A stretch of DNA of 64,000 nucleotides from Gimibacter soli (GTDB lineage Bacteria > Pseudomonadota > Alphaproteobacteria > Sphingomonadales > Kordiimonadaceae), in the NCBI RefSeq assembly GCF_028463845.1, contig NZ_CP116805.1:1426001-1490000 (forward strand), in the 5' to 3' direction. The translations under genes were made by a program, and so were the position numbers. Numbering within the stretch: position 1 is the stretch's first letter; every line of letters starts with the position of its first letter. The notes beneath the pieces were generated by a model. It was not told the origin of the DNA. It saw only the letters and a program-made list of their open reading frames with translations, and searched no databases. Shown here one piece after another: positions 34,944 to 44,224 of this stretch.

Positions 34944-35726
34944 TTATTCTGTGCTATTATGAGACAGTTCAGCCGCAGGCAGGAATCCGAAGCGCTTCCA
35001 TGTACGTGCTGCTTCGGGGGCCGCAAGGCGAGTAAGGAGGGTGTCGAGGTCAGGCCGGTCGGAGACGACCCCGCCTGAGTAGCGTACAGCACCGCTTGCC
35101 TCGGCGGCGATCGGGGTGATGACCCGGACAGCCAGATTGCCTGCTGTGTCGCTTTCATAAACAAGGCCAGGCAGGCCGCCGCGCTCCACAAGGCGCAGGG
35201 TGGCACGCACGCTTTCCCCCATGGCGAGGCGGTCTTTCAGCGTATCGACAAGGCCGAGATGTTTGAGGAAGGCTTGTGCATAGACACCGGCGGGGGCGCT
35301 GCGCGGGTCAGCAATCGCGAGGCGCCGGTTGCCGAGGATTTCCATGAAGGCGGCAGCATCGATGGTGGCGCGGTCCTTCACCTTGTCGTCTGCAGGTACG
35401 GCAAGGACCAGCCGGTTGCCGGCAATCACTTGCACGTCATGCAGTTTGCCCGCCTTCAAAAGCCAGTCGGTCCAGTCTGCATTGGCGGAAATATAGATAT
35501 CCGCCGGGGCGCCGGCCTCGATCTGGCGGGCGAGGGTCGCACTCGGGCCGAACACATAGGTCGCCTCATTGGGGCCAAGGATCGCAGGCAGCGCCTCCAC
35601 AAGGCTTGCTGCTGCAAAGATGATCGGCTTGTGCCGTGTTTCCGATTGCGCGGTGGCGGAAGGTGCCAGCAGCAGGCAAAGGGCGAAGAAGGCTGTCAAG
35701 AAAGTGTGAAGGCGTGATCCATACAT
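34944..35726 (-). CDS. modA: Molybdate ABC transporter substrate-binding protein ModA
   Basis: A 260-residue periplasmic protein. Signal peptide residues 1-27 ending SATAQ. The mature part has IIFAAASLVEALPAI at its start (the ASL that binds the oxyanion), GPSATLARQIEAGAPADIYISAN and NRLVLAVP, all ModA landmarks. No modB or modC is next to it, so the permease and ATPase must be elsewhere or it serves another transporter. It may be monocistronic, with the terminator at 34889-34912. Confidence 0.93.
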   Translation of the reverse strand: MYGSRLHTFLTAFFALCLLLAPSATAQSETRHKPIIFAAASLVEALPAILGPNEATYVFGPSATLARQIEAGAPADIYISANADWTDWLLKAGKLHDVQVIAGNRLVLAVPADDKVKDRATIDAAAFMEILGNRRLAIADPRSAPAGVYAQAFLKHLGLVDTLKDRLAMGESVRATLRLVERGGLPGLVYESDTAGNLAVRVITPIAAEASGAVRYSGGVVSDRPDLDTLLTRLAAPEAARTWKRFGFLPAAELSHNSTE

Positions 35727-35860
35727 TCGGCTGATCCGGTTTTCCTGTGCGGAATAACGTAGGCATTGACCAACTTAGCCAATGACATGCGCGAAGCGCA
35801 ATCCTGTCTTTGCCGGTGGCGGGGTGTCTGGTCATCACTTGATCGTGGTTTTGCACGAGG

Positions 35861-35888
35861 TTGCAAGGGCTGTGATTGCGACTAGACT
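35861..35888 (+). promoter_or_regulatory. Candidate promoter of the pirin gene
   Basis: TTGCAA (35861-35866) and TAGACT (35883-35888), spacer 16 bases, 30 bases before the ATG. Confidence 0.4.
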
Positions 35889-35917
35889 GGAGGCTGAAAT
35901 CCAACAGGGGAACTGCC

Positions 35918-36838
35918 ATGAGCTGGACCGACTGCGATACACCGGGCTGCGATACCGCAGGTGACGAAAAGGCGATCCGCTATGTGATCCGGCCGAAACC
36001 GCGCGATCTTGGCGGCTTTTCGGTGCGCCGGTCGCTCCCGGCCATTGAGGCGCGGTCGGTTGGTCCCTTCGTATTCTTCGATCAGATGGGACCGGCCGAA
36101 TTCGCGCCGGGCACGGGGATCGATGTGCGCCCGCACCCCCATATCGGGCTCGCGACCCTTACCTGGCTGGTGGACGGCGCCATCATGCACCGCGACAGTC
36201 TGGGCTCGGTGCAGGAAATCCGCCCGGGTGCGGTGAACTGGATGACGGCGGGGCATGGCATCGTCCATTCCGAACGCACGCCGGACGCCGAACGGGCAGC
36301 AGGCCACAAGCTATACGGGCTGCAGATATGGATGGCCCTGCCGAAAGACCGGGAGACGATGGACCCGGCCTTCGACCATTACCCTGCCGACAGCCTGCCG
36401 ACCTTCGAGGGGCCGGGAATGCGCGGCATTCTGGTTGCCGGTGAAGGCTGGGGCAAAACATCCCCTGTGACAGTACAAAGCCGCACCCTTTATGCCGATA
36501 TCAGCCTTGAAGACGGGGCTTCGGTGAATGTGCCGGCGGATCACACCGAACGGGCGGTCTATATGCTGGATGGGGCCGTCACCATCGGCAGCGAAAGGCA
36601 CGAACCCGGCGCCATGCTGGTGCTGGAAGAGAGCGCACCTGTAACGGTGACAGCGTCGGGCGGGCCGGCGCGGCTGATGGTACTGGGCGGTGATCCACTA
36701 GATGGCCCGCGCCGCATGTACTGGAATTTTGTCGCAACCGACGTGTCGATGATCGAGGAAGCCAAGGACCGCTGGCGCGAGGGCAGGTTTGATCCCGTAC
36801 CGGGCGACGATGAATTCATTCCCCTGCCGGAGCGCTGA
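35918..36838 (+). CDS. Pirin-family cupin protein
   Basis: A 306-residue bicupin. Start ATG 35918 after CAGGGGAACTGCC. The metal site is in the N-terminal cupin: RPHPHIGLATLTWLVDGAI and AGHGIVHSERTP supply three histidines and a glutamate. The C-terminal cupin is DGAVTIGSERHEPGAMLVLEE-like and metal free. Pirins bind Fe or Cu, and some have quercetinase activity; others affect metabolism by protein contacts. Cysteines in the MSWTDCDTPGCD start are common in this subgroup. Its 3' end overlaps the convergent kinase gene by 23 bases. Confidence 0.92.
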   Translation: MSWTDCDTPGCDTAGDEKAIRYVIRPKPRDLGGFSVRRSLPAIEARSVGPFVFFDQMGPAEFAPGTGIDVRPHPHIGLATLTWLVDGAIMHRDSLGSVQEIRPGAVNWMTAGHGIVHSERTPDAERAAGHKLYGLQIWMALPKDRETMDPAFDHYPADSLPTFEGPGMRGILVAGEGWGKTSPVTVQSRTLYADISLEDGASVNVPADHTERAVYMLDGAVTIGSERHEPGAMLVLEESAPVTVTASGGPARLMVLGGDPLDGPRRMYWNFVATDVSMIEEAKDRWREGRFDPVPGDDEFIPLPER

Positions 36839-39449
36839 GGTTTTTTCTCCGGCCAGTTGACGCCTTCGCGGCAGCTATCGGCGTGATGGCTGAAAGCAAC
36901 TGGTACATTTCGTTCCAGTCATACGGCTTGGTCAGGCAATCGTTGAAGCCAAGCCGCAAATATTCCCGTCGTTGATCGTCAAAGGCATTTGCTGTTAGCG
37001 CGATGATCGGTGTGGCGGCATGCTCGGGCATTGTGGCGCGGATCAATTCCACCGCTTCTGTGCCCGTCATTTCCGGCATCTGGATATCCATCAGGACCAG
37101 GTCAAAACTGCCGGACCGCATCAGGTTGACGGCTTCAAGGCCATTTTCAGCCATGACAAGCTGCATGCCCCAGTGGCCGGCCAGTTTCTTCTCAAGAATC
37201 CGGCGATTGATGGCGATATCTTCCACAATCAGGATTTTCAGGGACTTCGCATGCTCATGCTGCCGGCCGGGCGTCGGGTCGCGCAGGTCTCGTTGTTCCT
37301 GCGATTTGGGCAGCAGTGCTGTGAAGGTGAAGCGATTTCCGGATCTGCTTACAGCGGTATAGGTTACGTCGCCATTCATCATCTGTGCGATGCGACGGCT
37401 GATGGAAAGGCCAAGCCCGGTTCCCCCGATTTTGCTGTCCGCTTCCATCGTGCCACGTTCAAAGGGAAGGAACAGCCGGTCCAGAATGGCCGGATCGATC
37501 GGGGTGCCGGTATCGTCGATGGTCAGGCGAAGGGCAACGGGGGCCAAGGGGTCTGCCGGCGGGTCGATTGCAAGCGTCGCCGTCACGCTACCGCCTGCCG
37601 TATATTTGACAGCATTGCCGATGAGATTGCTGGCAATCTGCCTGATGCGACCGCCATCACCGAGGAGATAGAGCCCGCTATCGCCCAATACCTGAACGGC
37701 AAGCGACAAGCCTTTTTCTGCCGCCGCCGCTTCGAATAGCCGGGCAACTTGTGTCACCACCCGGTATGGCAGGAACGGCTCTGACGTCAGTTTCAGCTTT
37801 CCGGCTTCTGATTTCGACATATCGAGAATGTCATTCAGGATACGCGTCAGGTGCTCGCCATTCTCCCGGATGATGGCAAGGTATTCGGTGATTTGCGGGT
37901 CATCCGTTTCCACCGAGATCAAGTCCAGCATGCCCAGCATGGCAGTAAGCGGCGTTCTTACTTCATGGCTGACCATGGCCAGGAAATTTGATTTGGCGCG
38001 GTTGGCGGTGCTTACCGCCTTCAACGCCTTCCGAAGTTCTGCCTCCACCTCGATTTCGCGCGTGATATCAATGTCCATCCCGACGACGCGGATCGCTTCG
38101 CCGTGGTCATTGCATTTGGCGACGGCCCTTCTGTTGATCCAGATTTCACGACCGTCGCCCCGTGTGACGCGGTAACGAAGGCTGAGGGTGCTGATGTCGC
38201 TCTGCAGGAAATGCTTGAAGGCTTCGATGATTGATGCGCGGTCCTCGCTGTGGATCATGTTGATCGTCGCGTCGCGTCGCCCTGTGAATTGCGCAGGGTC
38301 GATCCCGTAAATATCGAACATGCCCTGATCCCATTCCTTTGTTTCCTCAAGGACATTCAGGTCCCAAAGCCCAAGGCTGATGGATTGCCGTGCCAGTTCA
38401 AAACGCTGGCGAGCGGTCAGCAATTCGCGGGCATCGCGCCGTTCCTCTGTCACATCCATCACTAGTCCGACCACGAGTGATTTTCGGTCCTTTGTGCGCT
38501 GGCGGACCCGGACCTTCAGAATGCGTTCTTCATCAGCTTTGGAGCGATAAACGAGTTCTCGTGTAAGAATGTCATCGTCAAGATCATCGCGCAGGAAAAC
38601 GTCTTCGAATATATGGCGCTCTTCAGGTGTGCAGCGCGCCGTCAATCGCTCGAACGAGGGGTGGCCGTCGACGGGATCCAGTTTGAGCAGTGCAAACAGG
38701 CCTTCCGAGAATTTCAGGTCGCCGGTCGCCAGATCACGGACAAAATAGCCTGATCCGGCTGCATGCTCCATGGAGGTCAACAGGTCATCGGTGAAGGCAA
38801 GTTGTTTGCGCGGCTCATTCAGAACGCGGCGCCAAAGGGCAGGGCCGAAGGTCAAGACGAGGATCGAGATACAGAAGAAGGCAACGGCAAAGTCGCGCGA
38901 GGTCTGCCAGGTTGCGATGTCTTCTTGCGCCCGCGTCAGTGTGACCAGACCAATCTGGCGACTGGTTTCAGCGATTTCGGCAAGTCCCCGCCCGGCCATC
39001 CGGTCATCGATCCGTACCCGCCTGTCTATATCGGCTATCGCGGCGCCCGCCTCTTTCATCTCGATAGCCACATCAAGATTGGCGAGATAGGCCTGCAGGG
39101 TCGAACGTACCTCGCGACCCTTGCCAAAGCCGAAGCTTTCCTGATTGAAAGATTTCTCAAGGGCAGTGAGTGCTGTCAGAGCGCCGTTGATCTGGCGGCG
39201 GGTCTCTTCCGCCCGGTCGGCTTCGCCGCGCAGGACATAATTTTTGAAATTGTGGATGAAGCCGCCGTAGCCCATCAGCTGATGAAGGGCGGAGAGGGCA
39301 TTCTCGCGCTGGACTTGAGCTTCAAGTGTCGCCTGCAGCGCATCTTCTGCGTGCATTCGCCGGGTTTCAGTTGTGGCGACCAGAGTGCCCAACAGGCAAA
39401 CGGCCACAAATCCGATCAGAAATTTCCACACTGATCTTGTCCGTGCCAA
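36816..39449 (-). CDS. Hybrid sensor histidine kinase with two PAS domains and a receiver
   Basis: An 877-residue membrane protein. Membrane helices at about 8-27 and 185-207 enclose a helical periplasmic sensor containing YGGFIHNFKNYVLRGE (about 60-75), a motif of a recurring sensor type. Then PAS (about 225-340), PAS with PAC (about 345-465, FELARQSISLGLWDLNVLEE), HisKA with the phospho-acceptor His in MVSHEVRTPLTAMLGML (about 500), HATPase with N, G1 and G2 boxes (GNAVKYTAGG, IDDTGTPID, GGTGLGLSI), and a C-terminal receiver (about 735-860) with acidic pair in VED, phospho-Asp in LVLMDIQMPEM and Lys in CLTKPYDW. No response regulator or Hpt gene is adjacent, so it is an orphan. Ligand unknown. 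Confidence 0.93.
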   Translation of the reverse strand: MARTRSVWKFLIGFVAVCLLGTLVATTETRRMHAEDALQATLEAQVQRENALSALHQLMGYGGFIHNFKNYVLRGEADRAEETRRQINGALTALTALEKSFNQESFGFGKGREVRSTLQAYLANLDVAIEMKEAGAAIADIDRRVRIDDRMAGRGLAEIAETSRQIGLVTLTRAQEDIATWQTSRDFAVAFFCISILVLTFGPALWRRVLNEPRKQLAFTDDLLTSMEHAAGSGYFVRDLATGDLKFSEGLFALLKLDPVDGHPSFERLTARCTPEERHIFEDVFLRDDLDDDILTRELVYRSKADEERILKVRVRQRTKDRKSLVVGLVMDVTEERRDARELLTARQRFELARQSISLGLWDLNVLEETKEWDQGMFDIYGIDPAQFTGRRDATINMIHSEDRASIIEAFKHFLQSDISTLSLRYRVTRGDGREIWINRRAVAKCNDHGEAIRVVGMDIDITREIEVEAELRKALKAVSTANRAKSNFLAMVSHEVRTPLTAMLGMLDLISVETDDPQITEYLAIIRENGEHLTRILNDILDMSKSEAGKLKLTSEPFLPYRVVTQVARLFEAAAAEKGLSLAVQVLGDSGLYLLGDGGRIRQIASNLIGNAVKYTAGGSVTATLAIDPPADPLAPVALRLTIDDTGTPIDPAILDRLFLPFERGTMEADSKIGGTGLGLSISRRIAQMMNGDVTYTAVSRSGNRFTFTALLPKSQEQRDLRDPTPGRQHEHAKSLKILIVEDIAINRRILEKKLAGHWGMQLVMAENGLEAVNLMRSGSFDLVLMDIQMPEMTGTEAVELIRATMPEHAATPIIALTANAFDDQRREYLRLGFNDCLTKPYDWNEMYQLLSAITPIAAAKASTGRRKNLSAPAGE

Positions 39450-39518
39450 TATGCCCCCGAGTTCTGGAGGATAGCGTTAATCGGCTGGGTTGTAACCATT
39501 TTTCTGGCAGGAATGCCG

Positions 39519-40967
39519 CTAGGGGGTGGTTCCTCTTGCCTGATAGGCGTCAAGGGCGCGGGCGCGAGCCATTGACCGGTCAAGCATCGGTAGGGGGTAG
39601 GTTCTACCAAGCGCAACACCCGACGCGTGCAAAACCCCAGCGGGGGCCGTGTGTGGTTCGTGGATGTGGGCGTCGGGCAGATTGGCAAGCTCTGGCACGA
39701 AGCGGCGAATATAATCGCCAGTCCCATCGAACTTGGCAGACTGTAGGGTCGGATTGAAAATCCGGAAGAAGGGTGCGGCATCGGCGCCGCAGCCGGCAAC
39801 CCATTGCCAGTTGGCGGGGTTGCTGGCGGCGTCGGCATCCACAAGCGTATCCCAGAACCATGCTTCGCCGTGCCGCCAGTCGGTCAGCATGTCCTTGGCG
39901 AGGAACGAGGCGACGATCATCCGCACCCGGTTATGCATCCAGCCGGTTTGCCACAGCTGCCGCATACCGGCATCGATGATGGGGAACCCGGTCTGCCCCC
40001 TCTGCCAGCGCTTCAGGTCGGCGGGGTCGGGTTCATGCCAAGGGAAAGCGGTGAAATCCTCGCGGATCGGGCGCGTGGCAAGGTCGGGTTTGGCCACAGC
40101 CAGATGCCAGCAGAATTCCCGCCAACCAAGCTCCCTTTGGACATGGGCTGCCCCTTGCGCGAGCGCGGGTTCCATCGCGGCGATATCGGCAAGCCGGGCA
40201 AACAGCCGCCGCGGGCTGATATTGCCGAACCGTAGATAGGGGGAAAGTGTCGTGGTCCCGTCCTCGAGCGCGGGAAAGTCCCTGTCATGACCATAGCCCC
40301 TGAGGCCTGCCTCGATGAAATGGTCGAGTCGTTTGTGGGCCGCCGTCTCGCCCGGCTCCCATGTGGCTGCGATACCGCCCGTCCAGTCCACGCCCCGGGG
40401 CAGCAGGCCAAGCGCATCAAGCGACAGGGTCGCGGGCATGTTGTCGGGCGCCGAAAGCTTTTCGGGTGCGGGGATGGGAGCGCGCGGGCCAAGCTCGATA
40501 CAGGCACGCCAGAAGGGGGTGAACACCGAATAGGGCTTGCCGGCACCAGTCCGGATTTCCACAGGGTCGAACAACAGATGCCCGCCGAAGCGTCGGCAGA
40601 CGATCCCGTTTTCTTCGGCCCAATGGTGCAGGGCATCTTCCACCGCATGCATGCCGGGGGTAGGGTCATGTTGCAGATACAGGGTCCGGGCACCTGTCTC
40701 TGCGACCAGCTTTTCCACTTCTGTGAGCAAAGCGCCATGACGAAGCACAAGCGGCGCACCGGCGCGGGCGAGGTCGCGGGCATGATCGGCGAGGGCATGA
40801 TGCAGCCACCATTTCGCGGCACCGCCCGTCGGGCGGGGGCGGGTCTCGTCATGGATATAGGCGGGGACAATATGGTCAGCCTCGCGCGCGGCAGCGGCCA
40901 GCGCCGGATTGTCATCAAGGCGCAGCGACTGGGCAGTCACAAGATAAAGGGCAGTGGTCAGCATCAA
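39519..40967 (-). CDS. phrB: Deoxyribodipyrimidine photolyase (cryptochrome/photolyase family)
   Basis: A 482-residue flavoprotein. The N-terminal antenna domain (about 1-135) is followed by the FAD-binding helical domain: TTTLSPYLRFGNISPR, ELGWREFCWHLAV, TGFPIIDAGMRQLWQTGWMHNRVRM (tryptophan relay and lesion pocket), and NWQWVAGCGADAAPFFRIFNP. These match class I CPD photolyases, which repair UV lesions with blue light. Oddity: the very start reads ALYLVTAQSLRLDDNPAL where the family has a W(F/L)R(R/Q)DLRL element, so the antenna start is altered. Two adjacent ATG codons are possible starts. Confidence 0.92.
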   Translation of the reverse strand: MMLTTALYLVTAQSLRLDDNPALAAAAREADHIVPAYIHDETRPRPTGGAAKWWLHHALADHARDLARAGAPLVLRHGALLTEVEKLVAETGARTLYLQHDPTPGMHAVEDALHHWAEENGIVCRRFGGHLLFDPVEIRTGAGKPYSVFTPFWRACIELGPRAPIPAPEKLSAPDNMPATLSLDALGLLPRGVDWTGGIAATWEPGETAAHKRLDHFIEAGLRGYGHDRDFPALEDGTTTLSPYLRFGNISPRRLFARLADIAAMEPALAQGAAHVQRELGWREFCWHLAVAKPDLATRPIREDFTAFPWHEPDPADLKRWQRGQTGFPIIDAGMRQLWQTGWMHNRVRMIVASFLAKDMLTDWRHGEAWFWDTLVDADAASNPANWQWVAGCGADAAPFFRIFNPTLQSAKFDGTGDYIRRFVPELANLPDAHIHEPHTAPAGVLHASGVALGRTYPLPMLDRSMARARALDAYQARGTTP

Positions 40968-41018
40968 AAAACTCCCGCACGAACGGCAGCAATTTTACGC
41001 GGGGATGTTACGGTTGGA

Positions 41019-41858
41019 TTAGCTGGCCTCGCCGGAACGCCGAAGGGGCTCAAGGAGGGCTTTTATCTCTGCCGCGGTGCGCGCGATGCGGGCGGCTATT
41101 TCAGGCACGTCCCGGTCGGCCAGCATACGGGCCTTCAGGCCAAGCGCGCCGACCGAATAGATGACACCGATCTTTTCAAGCTCGACCGGGCAGGCGATGG
41201 CCAGTACCCCACGGTCCAGTTCCTCGTCCGACATGCCATAGCCGCGCGCCTTCACGGCATCAAGGTCAGCAAGGATGGCCTCATGATCGGTGAGGGTGAG
41301 GTCATCATAGGCAACAAGCGGTTTTTTCAGCTCTTCCAGTTGCCGTTCGCGCGGCTGGTGCGCAAACAGCACCTTGCCAGCGGCCGAGGCATTGATCGGG
41401 AAGGCGTCGCCCGGATGCATGATCGTGTGGCTTGGATGCACCGGCATGGTGGTGTGGATAAGGTCGATCCGGCTGTCCTTGAACTGCACCAGATAGGCCG
41501 CGATGCCGAGGTCTTCGGTTTGCGCGCGCAGCGCCGGCTCCACAAGGGTAGCGAGCGTGTCGGTATCGAAAGCCAGATGGAAGATGCGCAAAAGGCGCGG
41601 CCCGATGGTGAAGGTCGCCCGGCCGCTGCCGCCTTCCACATAGCCGATATCGACAAGGCTGTGGATCATGCGGTGGGTGGTCGCCATCGGCAGCCCGATC
41701 GCGTCAGCGATTTCCTTCAGCGCAAGGCCTGATGGGCTTGCTGCCACGGCATCAAGGATTGCCGCCAGTCGCTTGATAGGGGAGGAGGCCCCGGCCATAA
41801 GTGTCAGTTCCCTCTCTGCGGCAGGGGATTGCCGCATCTCTCCCCAAAGCCTTCCCAC
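41019..41858 (-). CDS. IclR-family transcriptional regulator
   Basis: Up to 279 residues; the family-like start is the in-frame ATG at the complement of 41796-41798 (MAGASSPIKRLAAILDAV), giving 259. Winged helix-turn-helix (LALKEIADAIGLPMATTHRMIHSL) followed by the GAF-like effector domain with ASAAGKVLFAHQP and VLAIACPVELEKIGVIYSVGAL, typical of IclR. It is divergent from the amidohydrolase gene at 41960 and is the obvious candidate to control it. Confidence 0.92.
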   Translation of the reverse strand: MGRLWGEMRQSPAAERELTLMAGASSPIKRLAAILDAVAASPSGLALKEIADAIGLPMATTHRMIHSLVDIGYVEGGSGRATFTIGPRLLRIFHLAFDTDTLATLVEPALRAQTEDLGIAAYLVQFKDSRIDLIHTTMPVHPSHTIMHPGDAFPINASAAGKVLFAHQPRERQLEELKKPLVAYDDLTLTDHEAILADLDAVKARGYGMSDEELDRGVLAIACPVELEKIGVIYSVGALGLKARMLADRDVPEIAARIARTAAEIKALLEPLRRSGEAS

Positions 41859-41959
41859 AGCCGCCGCCCCTTTTCAAGACCTTGATGCTGCTATATGGTC
41901 GCCGCGTGAACGGGGCGGACAATCCGCCCCCGGTGCCATCTTCCCGAGGAATGGACCCA

Positions 41960-43381
41960 ATGAAGAAACTGACCCCCCTGGCGCGGACGTTGGCCGCTGC
42001 CGTGGCCCTTGTGGCCCTCAACCCGATGAAGGAGACGACGATGGCGGCTGAAACGGCTGACATGATTGTGCTTGGCGACTATGTGGTCACCATGGACGAT
42101 GCGGCAGGCGTGATCGAGCATGGCGCCGTCGCCGTGAAGGATGGTGCCATCGTTGCTGTCGGCAAGGCTGACGAGATCAAGGCGAAATACACCGCCAAGG
42201 AAATCATGAACGGCGACAGCAAGGTGCTGATGCCGGGTCTTGTGAACGGCCATACCCACACCTCGATGACGCTCCTGCGTGGTGTTGCGGACGATCTGGA
42301 TCTGATGACCTGGCTGACGAAATTCATCTTCCCGATGGAAGGACGTTTCGTTGATCCCGAGTTCGTGCGCATCGGCACCAGCCTCGCCTGCTGGGAAATG
42401 ATCCGCGGCGGCACAACTTCGTTCGTCGATATGTATTTCTACCCGGAAGTGATTGCGGGCGTGGTGGAGGAGTGCGGCCTGCGTGCCGTTGTCACCGCCC
42501 CGATGATTGATTTCCCGAGCCCCGGTTTCAAGGGCTGGGAAGACAGCTTTGCCGCTGGCGTGAAGTTCGTGGAAAGCCACAAGGGCAAATCGGCCCGGGT
42601 GAAGCCGGGCCTTGCCCCGCATGCGCCCTATACCGTTTCGAAAGAGCATCTGGCCGAGGTATTGGGCGCTGCCAAAAAACTGGACGTGCCGATTTCGATC
42701 CACGTGGCGGAAGACCAGTCAGAAACCAAAACGATTGCCGACAAATACGGCATGACCTCGATCGAGCTTCTGAGCGAGATCGGCTATCTGGATCATCCTG
42801 TGATCGCCGCGCATGTTGTGTGGCCGAGCGAGCATGACCGCGCGCTTATGGCCAAAGGCAAGATGTCGCCGATCCATAACCCGACGTCGAACCTGAAGAC
42901 GGGCGCCGGGATCGCGCCGGTGCCGCAGATGCTGGATGACGGCATCACGCTTGGCCTTGCGACCGATGGTGCGGCCTCGAACAACGACCTTGATATGTGG
43001 GAAGAGATCCGCTTCGCGGCCCTCCTGCACAAGGGCAACATGCACAATCCGACCGTTGTACCGGCCCTCAGCGCCCTGAAGATGGCAACGTCCGAAGGCG
43101 CCAAGGCGGCAACGCTTGGTGATGTGACGGGCAAGCTGGTGCCGGGTCTGCGCGCCGACATGATCCAGGTGGACCTGACAAGCCCGCGCCTTGCACCGCT
43201 TTATGATGTGATTTCGCACCTTGTGTATGCCACCAACTCGGGCGACGTCGTTACCACCATCGTGGATGGCCGGGTGCTGATGAAAGATGGCAAGGTGCTG
43301 GCAATCGATGGCGCCAAGGTGAAAGCCGAAGCCGATGCGCTGGGCGCCAAGATCAAGGCCGCCCTCGCCGAGGCCAACTGA
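41960..43381 (+). CDS. TRZ/ATZ-family amidohydrolase (SAH/MTA deaminase-like)
   Basis: A 473-residue metal-dependent hydrolase. Metal and active-site residues: NGHTHTSM (HxH), a histidine in SIHVAEDQSET and in IAAHVVWPSEHD, and aspartate in LATDGAASNND. GHTHTSMTLLRGVADDLDLMTWL is typical of adenosine-type deaminases of S-adenosylhomocysteine, methylthioadenosine or related compounds. From ATG 41960 (GAGGA 9 bases upstream) the protein has a signal-peptide-like start, MKKLTPLARTLAAAVALVAL. A second in-frame ATG at 42041 has a better ribosome site (AAGGAGA, 5 bases spacing) and would give a cytoplasmic protein of 446 residues. Which is used is open. Probably under the divergent IclR regulator. 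Confidence 0.88.
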   Translation: MKKLTPLARTLAAAVALVALNPMKETTMAAETADMIVLGDYVVTMDDAAGVIEHGAVAVKDGAIVAVGKADEIKAKYTAKEIMNGDSKVLMPGLVNGHTHTSMTLLRGVADDLDLMTWLTKFIFPMEGRFVDPEFVRIGTSLACWEMIRGGTTSFVDMYFYPEVIAGVVEECGLRAVVTAPMIDFPSPGFKGWEDSFAAGVKFVESHKGKSARVKPGLAPHAPYTVSKEHLAEVLGAAKKLDVPISIHVAEDQSETKTIADKYGMTSIELLSEIGYLDHPVIAAHVVWPSEHDRALMAKGKMSPIHNPTSNLKTGAGIAPVPQMLDDGITLGLATDGAASNNDLDMWEEIRFAALLHKGNMHNPTVVPALSALKMATSEGAKAATLGDVTGKLVPGLRADMIQVDLTSPRLAPLYDVISHLVYATNSGDVVTTIVDGRVLMKDGKVLAIDGAKVKAEADALGAKIKAALAEAN

Positions 43382-43405
43382 CTGAAATGCTTTACCGGTG
43401 GTGCC

Positions 43406-44224
43406 TCAGGGCGCCGCCGGTGCCTCCGGTGCGGGGTCTTCGCCCGCCTCATCTGCGGGGGTATCGTCTTCCCCACGCAATCTCCCAAGATAGACATTGT
43501 TGATCTGCTGATCGGCGCCAGCGGCCTGAATTTCGGCAAGGGCTGCGTCGAAGCGCGCGGCCATGGCTTTGTCACTGAAACACAGAAGGCGCGGGGTGGG
43601 TGGTAGGTCGAACGCCAGTTCGTAGGGCAACTCGCCCTCCCAGCCGCGCTCATTCAGGGAATATTCGACAAGAAGCCGGTCGCCGATATAGGCATCCAGC
43701 CGTCCGCGCTGCAGAAGATCAAGCGCATCGGTGTTGATCAGATAATTATAGCTGCCGAAATAGCGGATGAAGGGTTTGAGCGCATTGCCGAGCGCACGTT
43801 CGGCCTTCGGGAAGGTCGCCACATTCAGCCCGGCCAGATCGATCATGCTGTAAACGCCTTTCGGTAACCCCTTGCGCACCAGCACGGCGTCGCGCCAATA
43901 GGAGAACGGTTGGCTCGGGATACAGCCTTTGACATCCGCACTGTTGACCGAAATCGCATGGGCCCGACCGGAGGACAGAAGCCGCTCCAGCCGCAACGTC
44001 GGGACATGCATGATGACAACCTCGCGCCCCATGCGGGCAAAGGCTGCCCGGATGATATCAATATCAATGCCGCGGGAGGGATGTTCGAACACATAGGGCG
44101 GCACTTCCTGCATCGTGCCGATGACGAGGGGGGCGGGCTTCTTGGTCTGGTCATCTGCCTGCGCCACCTGCGGCACAACCAGTGCGGTAAGGATGCCAAA
44201 CAGGCGCAGGGCAGGACGGATCAA
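43406..44224 (-). CDS. Periplasmic solute-binding protein (SBP family 3-like)
   Basis: About 272 residues if started at TTG 44224, which has GAGG 7 bases upstream and gives an immediate signal peptide (IRPALRLFGILTALVVPQVAQADD). ATG codons at 44269 and further out are in frame but lack ribosome sites and run into the phaB promoter region. The mature protein follows the family 3 fold: VIGTMQEVPPYVFEHPSRGIDIDIIRA-type opening, LSSGRAHAISVNS, and LLQRGRLDAYIGDR. The tail is acidic and proline-rich (EDPAPEAPAAP). No ABC transporter genes are adjacent, so it may be a stand-alone sensor-like binding protein. Ligand unknown. Confidence 0.75.
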   Translation of the reverse strand: MIRPALRLFGILTALVVPQVAQADDQTKKPAPLVIGTMQEVPPYVFEHPSRGIDIDIIRAAFARMGREVVIMHVPTLRLERLLSSGRAHAISVNSADVKGCIPSQPFSYWRDAVLVRKGLPKGVYSMIDLAGLNVATFPKAERALGNALKPFIRYFGSYNYLINTDALDLLQRGRLDAYIGDRLLVEYSLNERGWEGELPYELAFDLPPTPRLLCFSDKAMAARFDAALAEIQAAGADQQINNVYLGRLRGEDDTPADEAGEDPAPEAPAAP

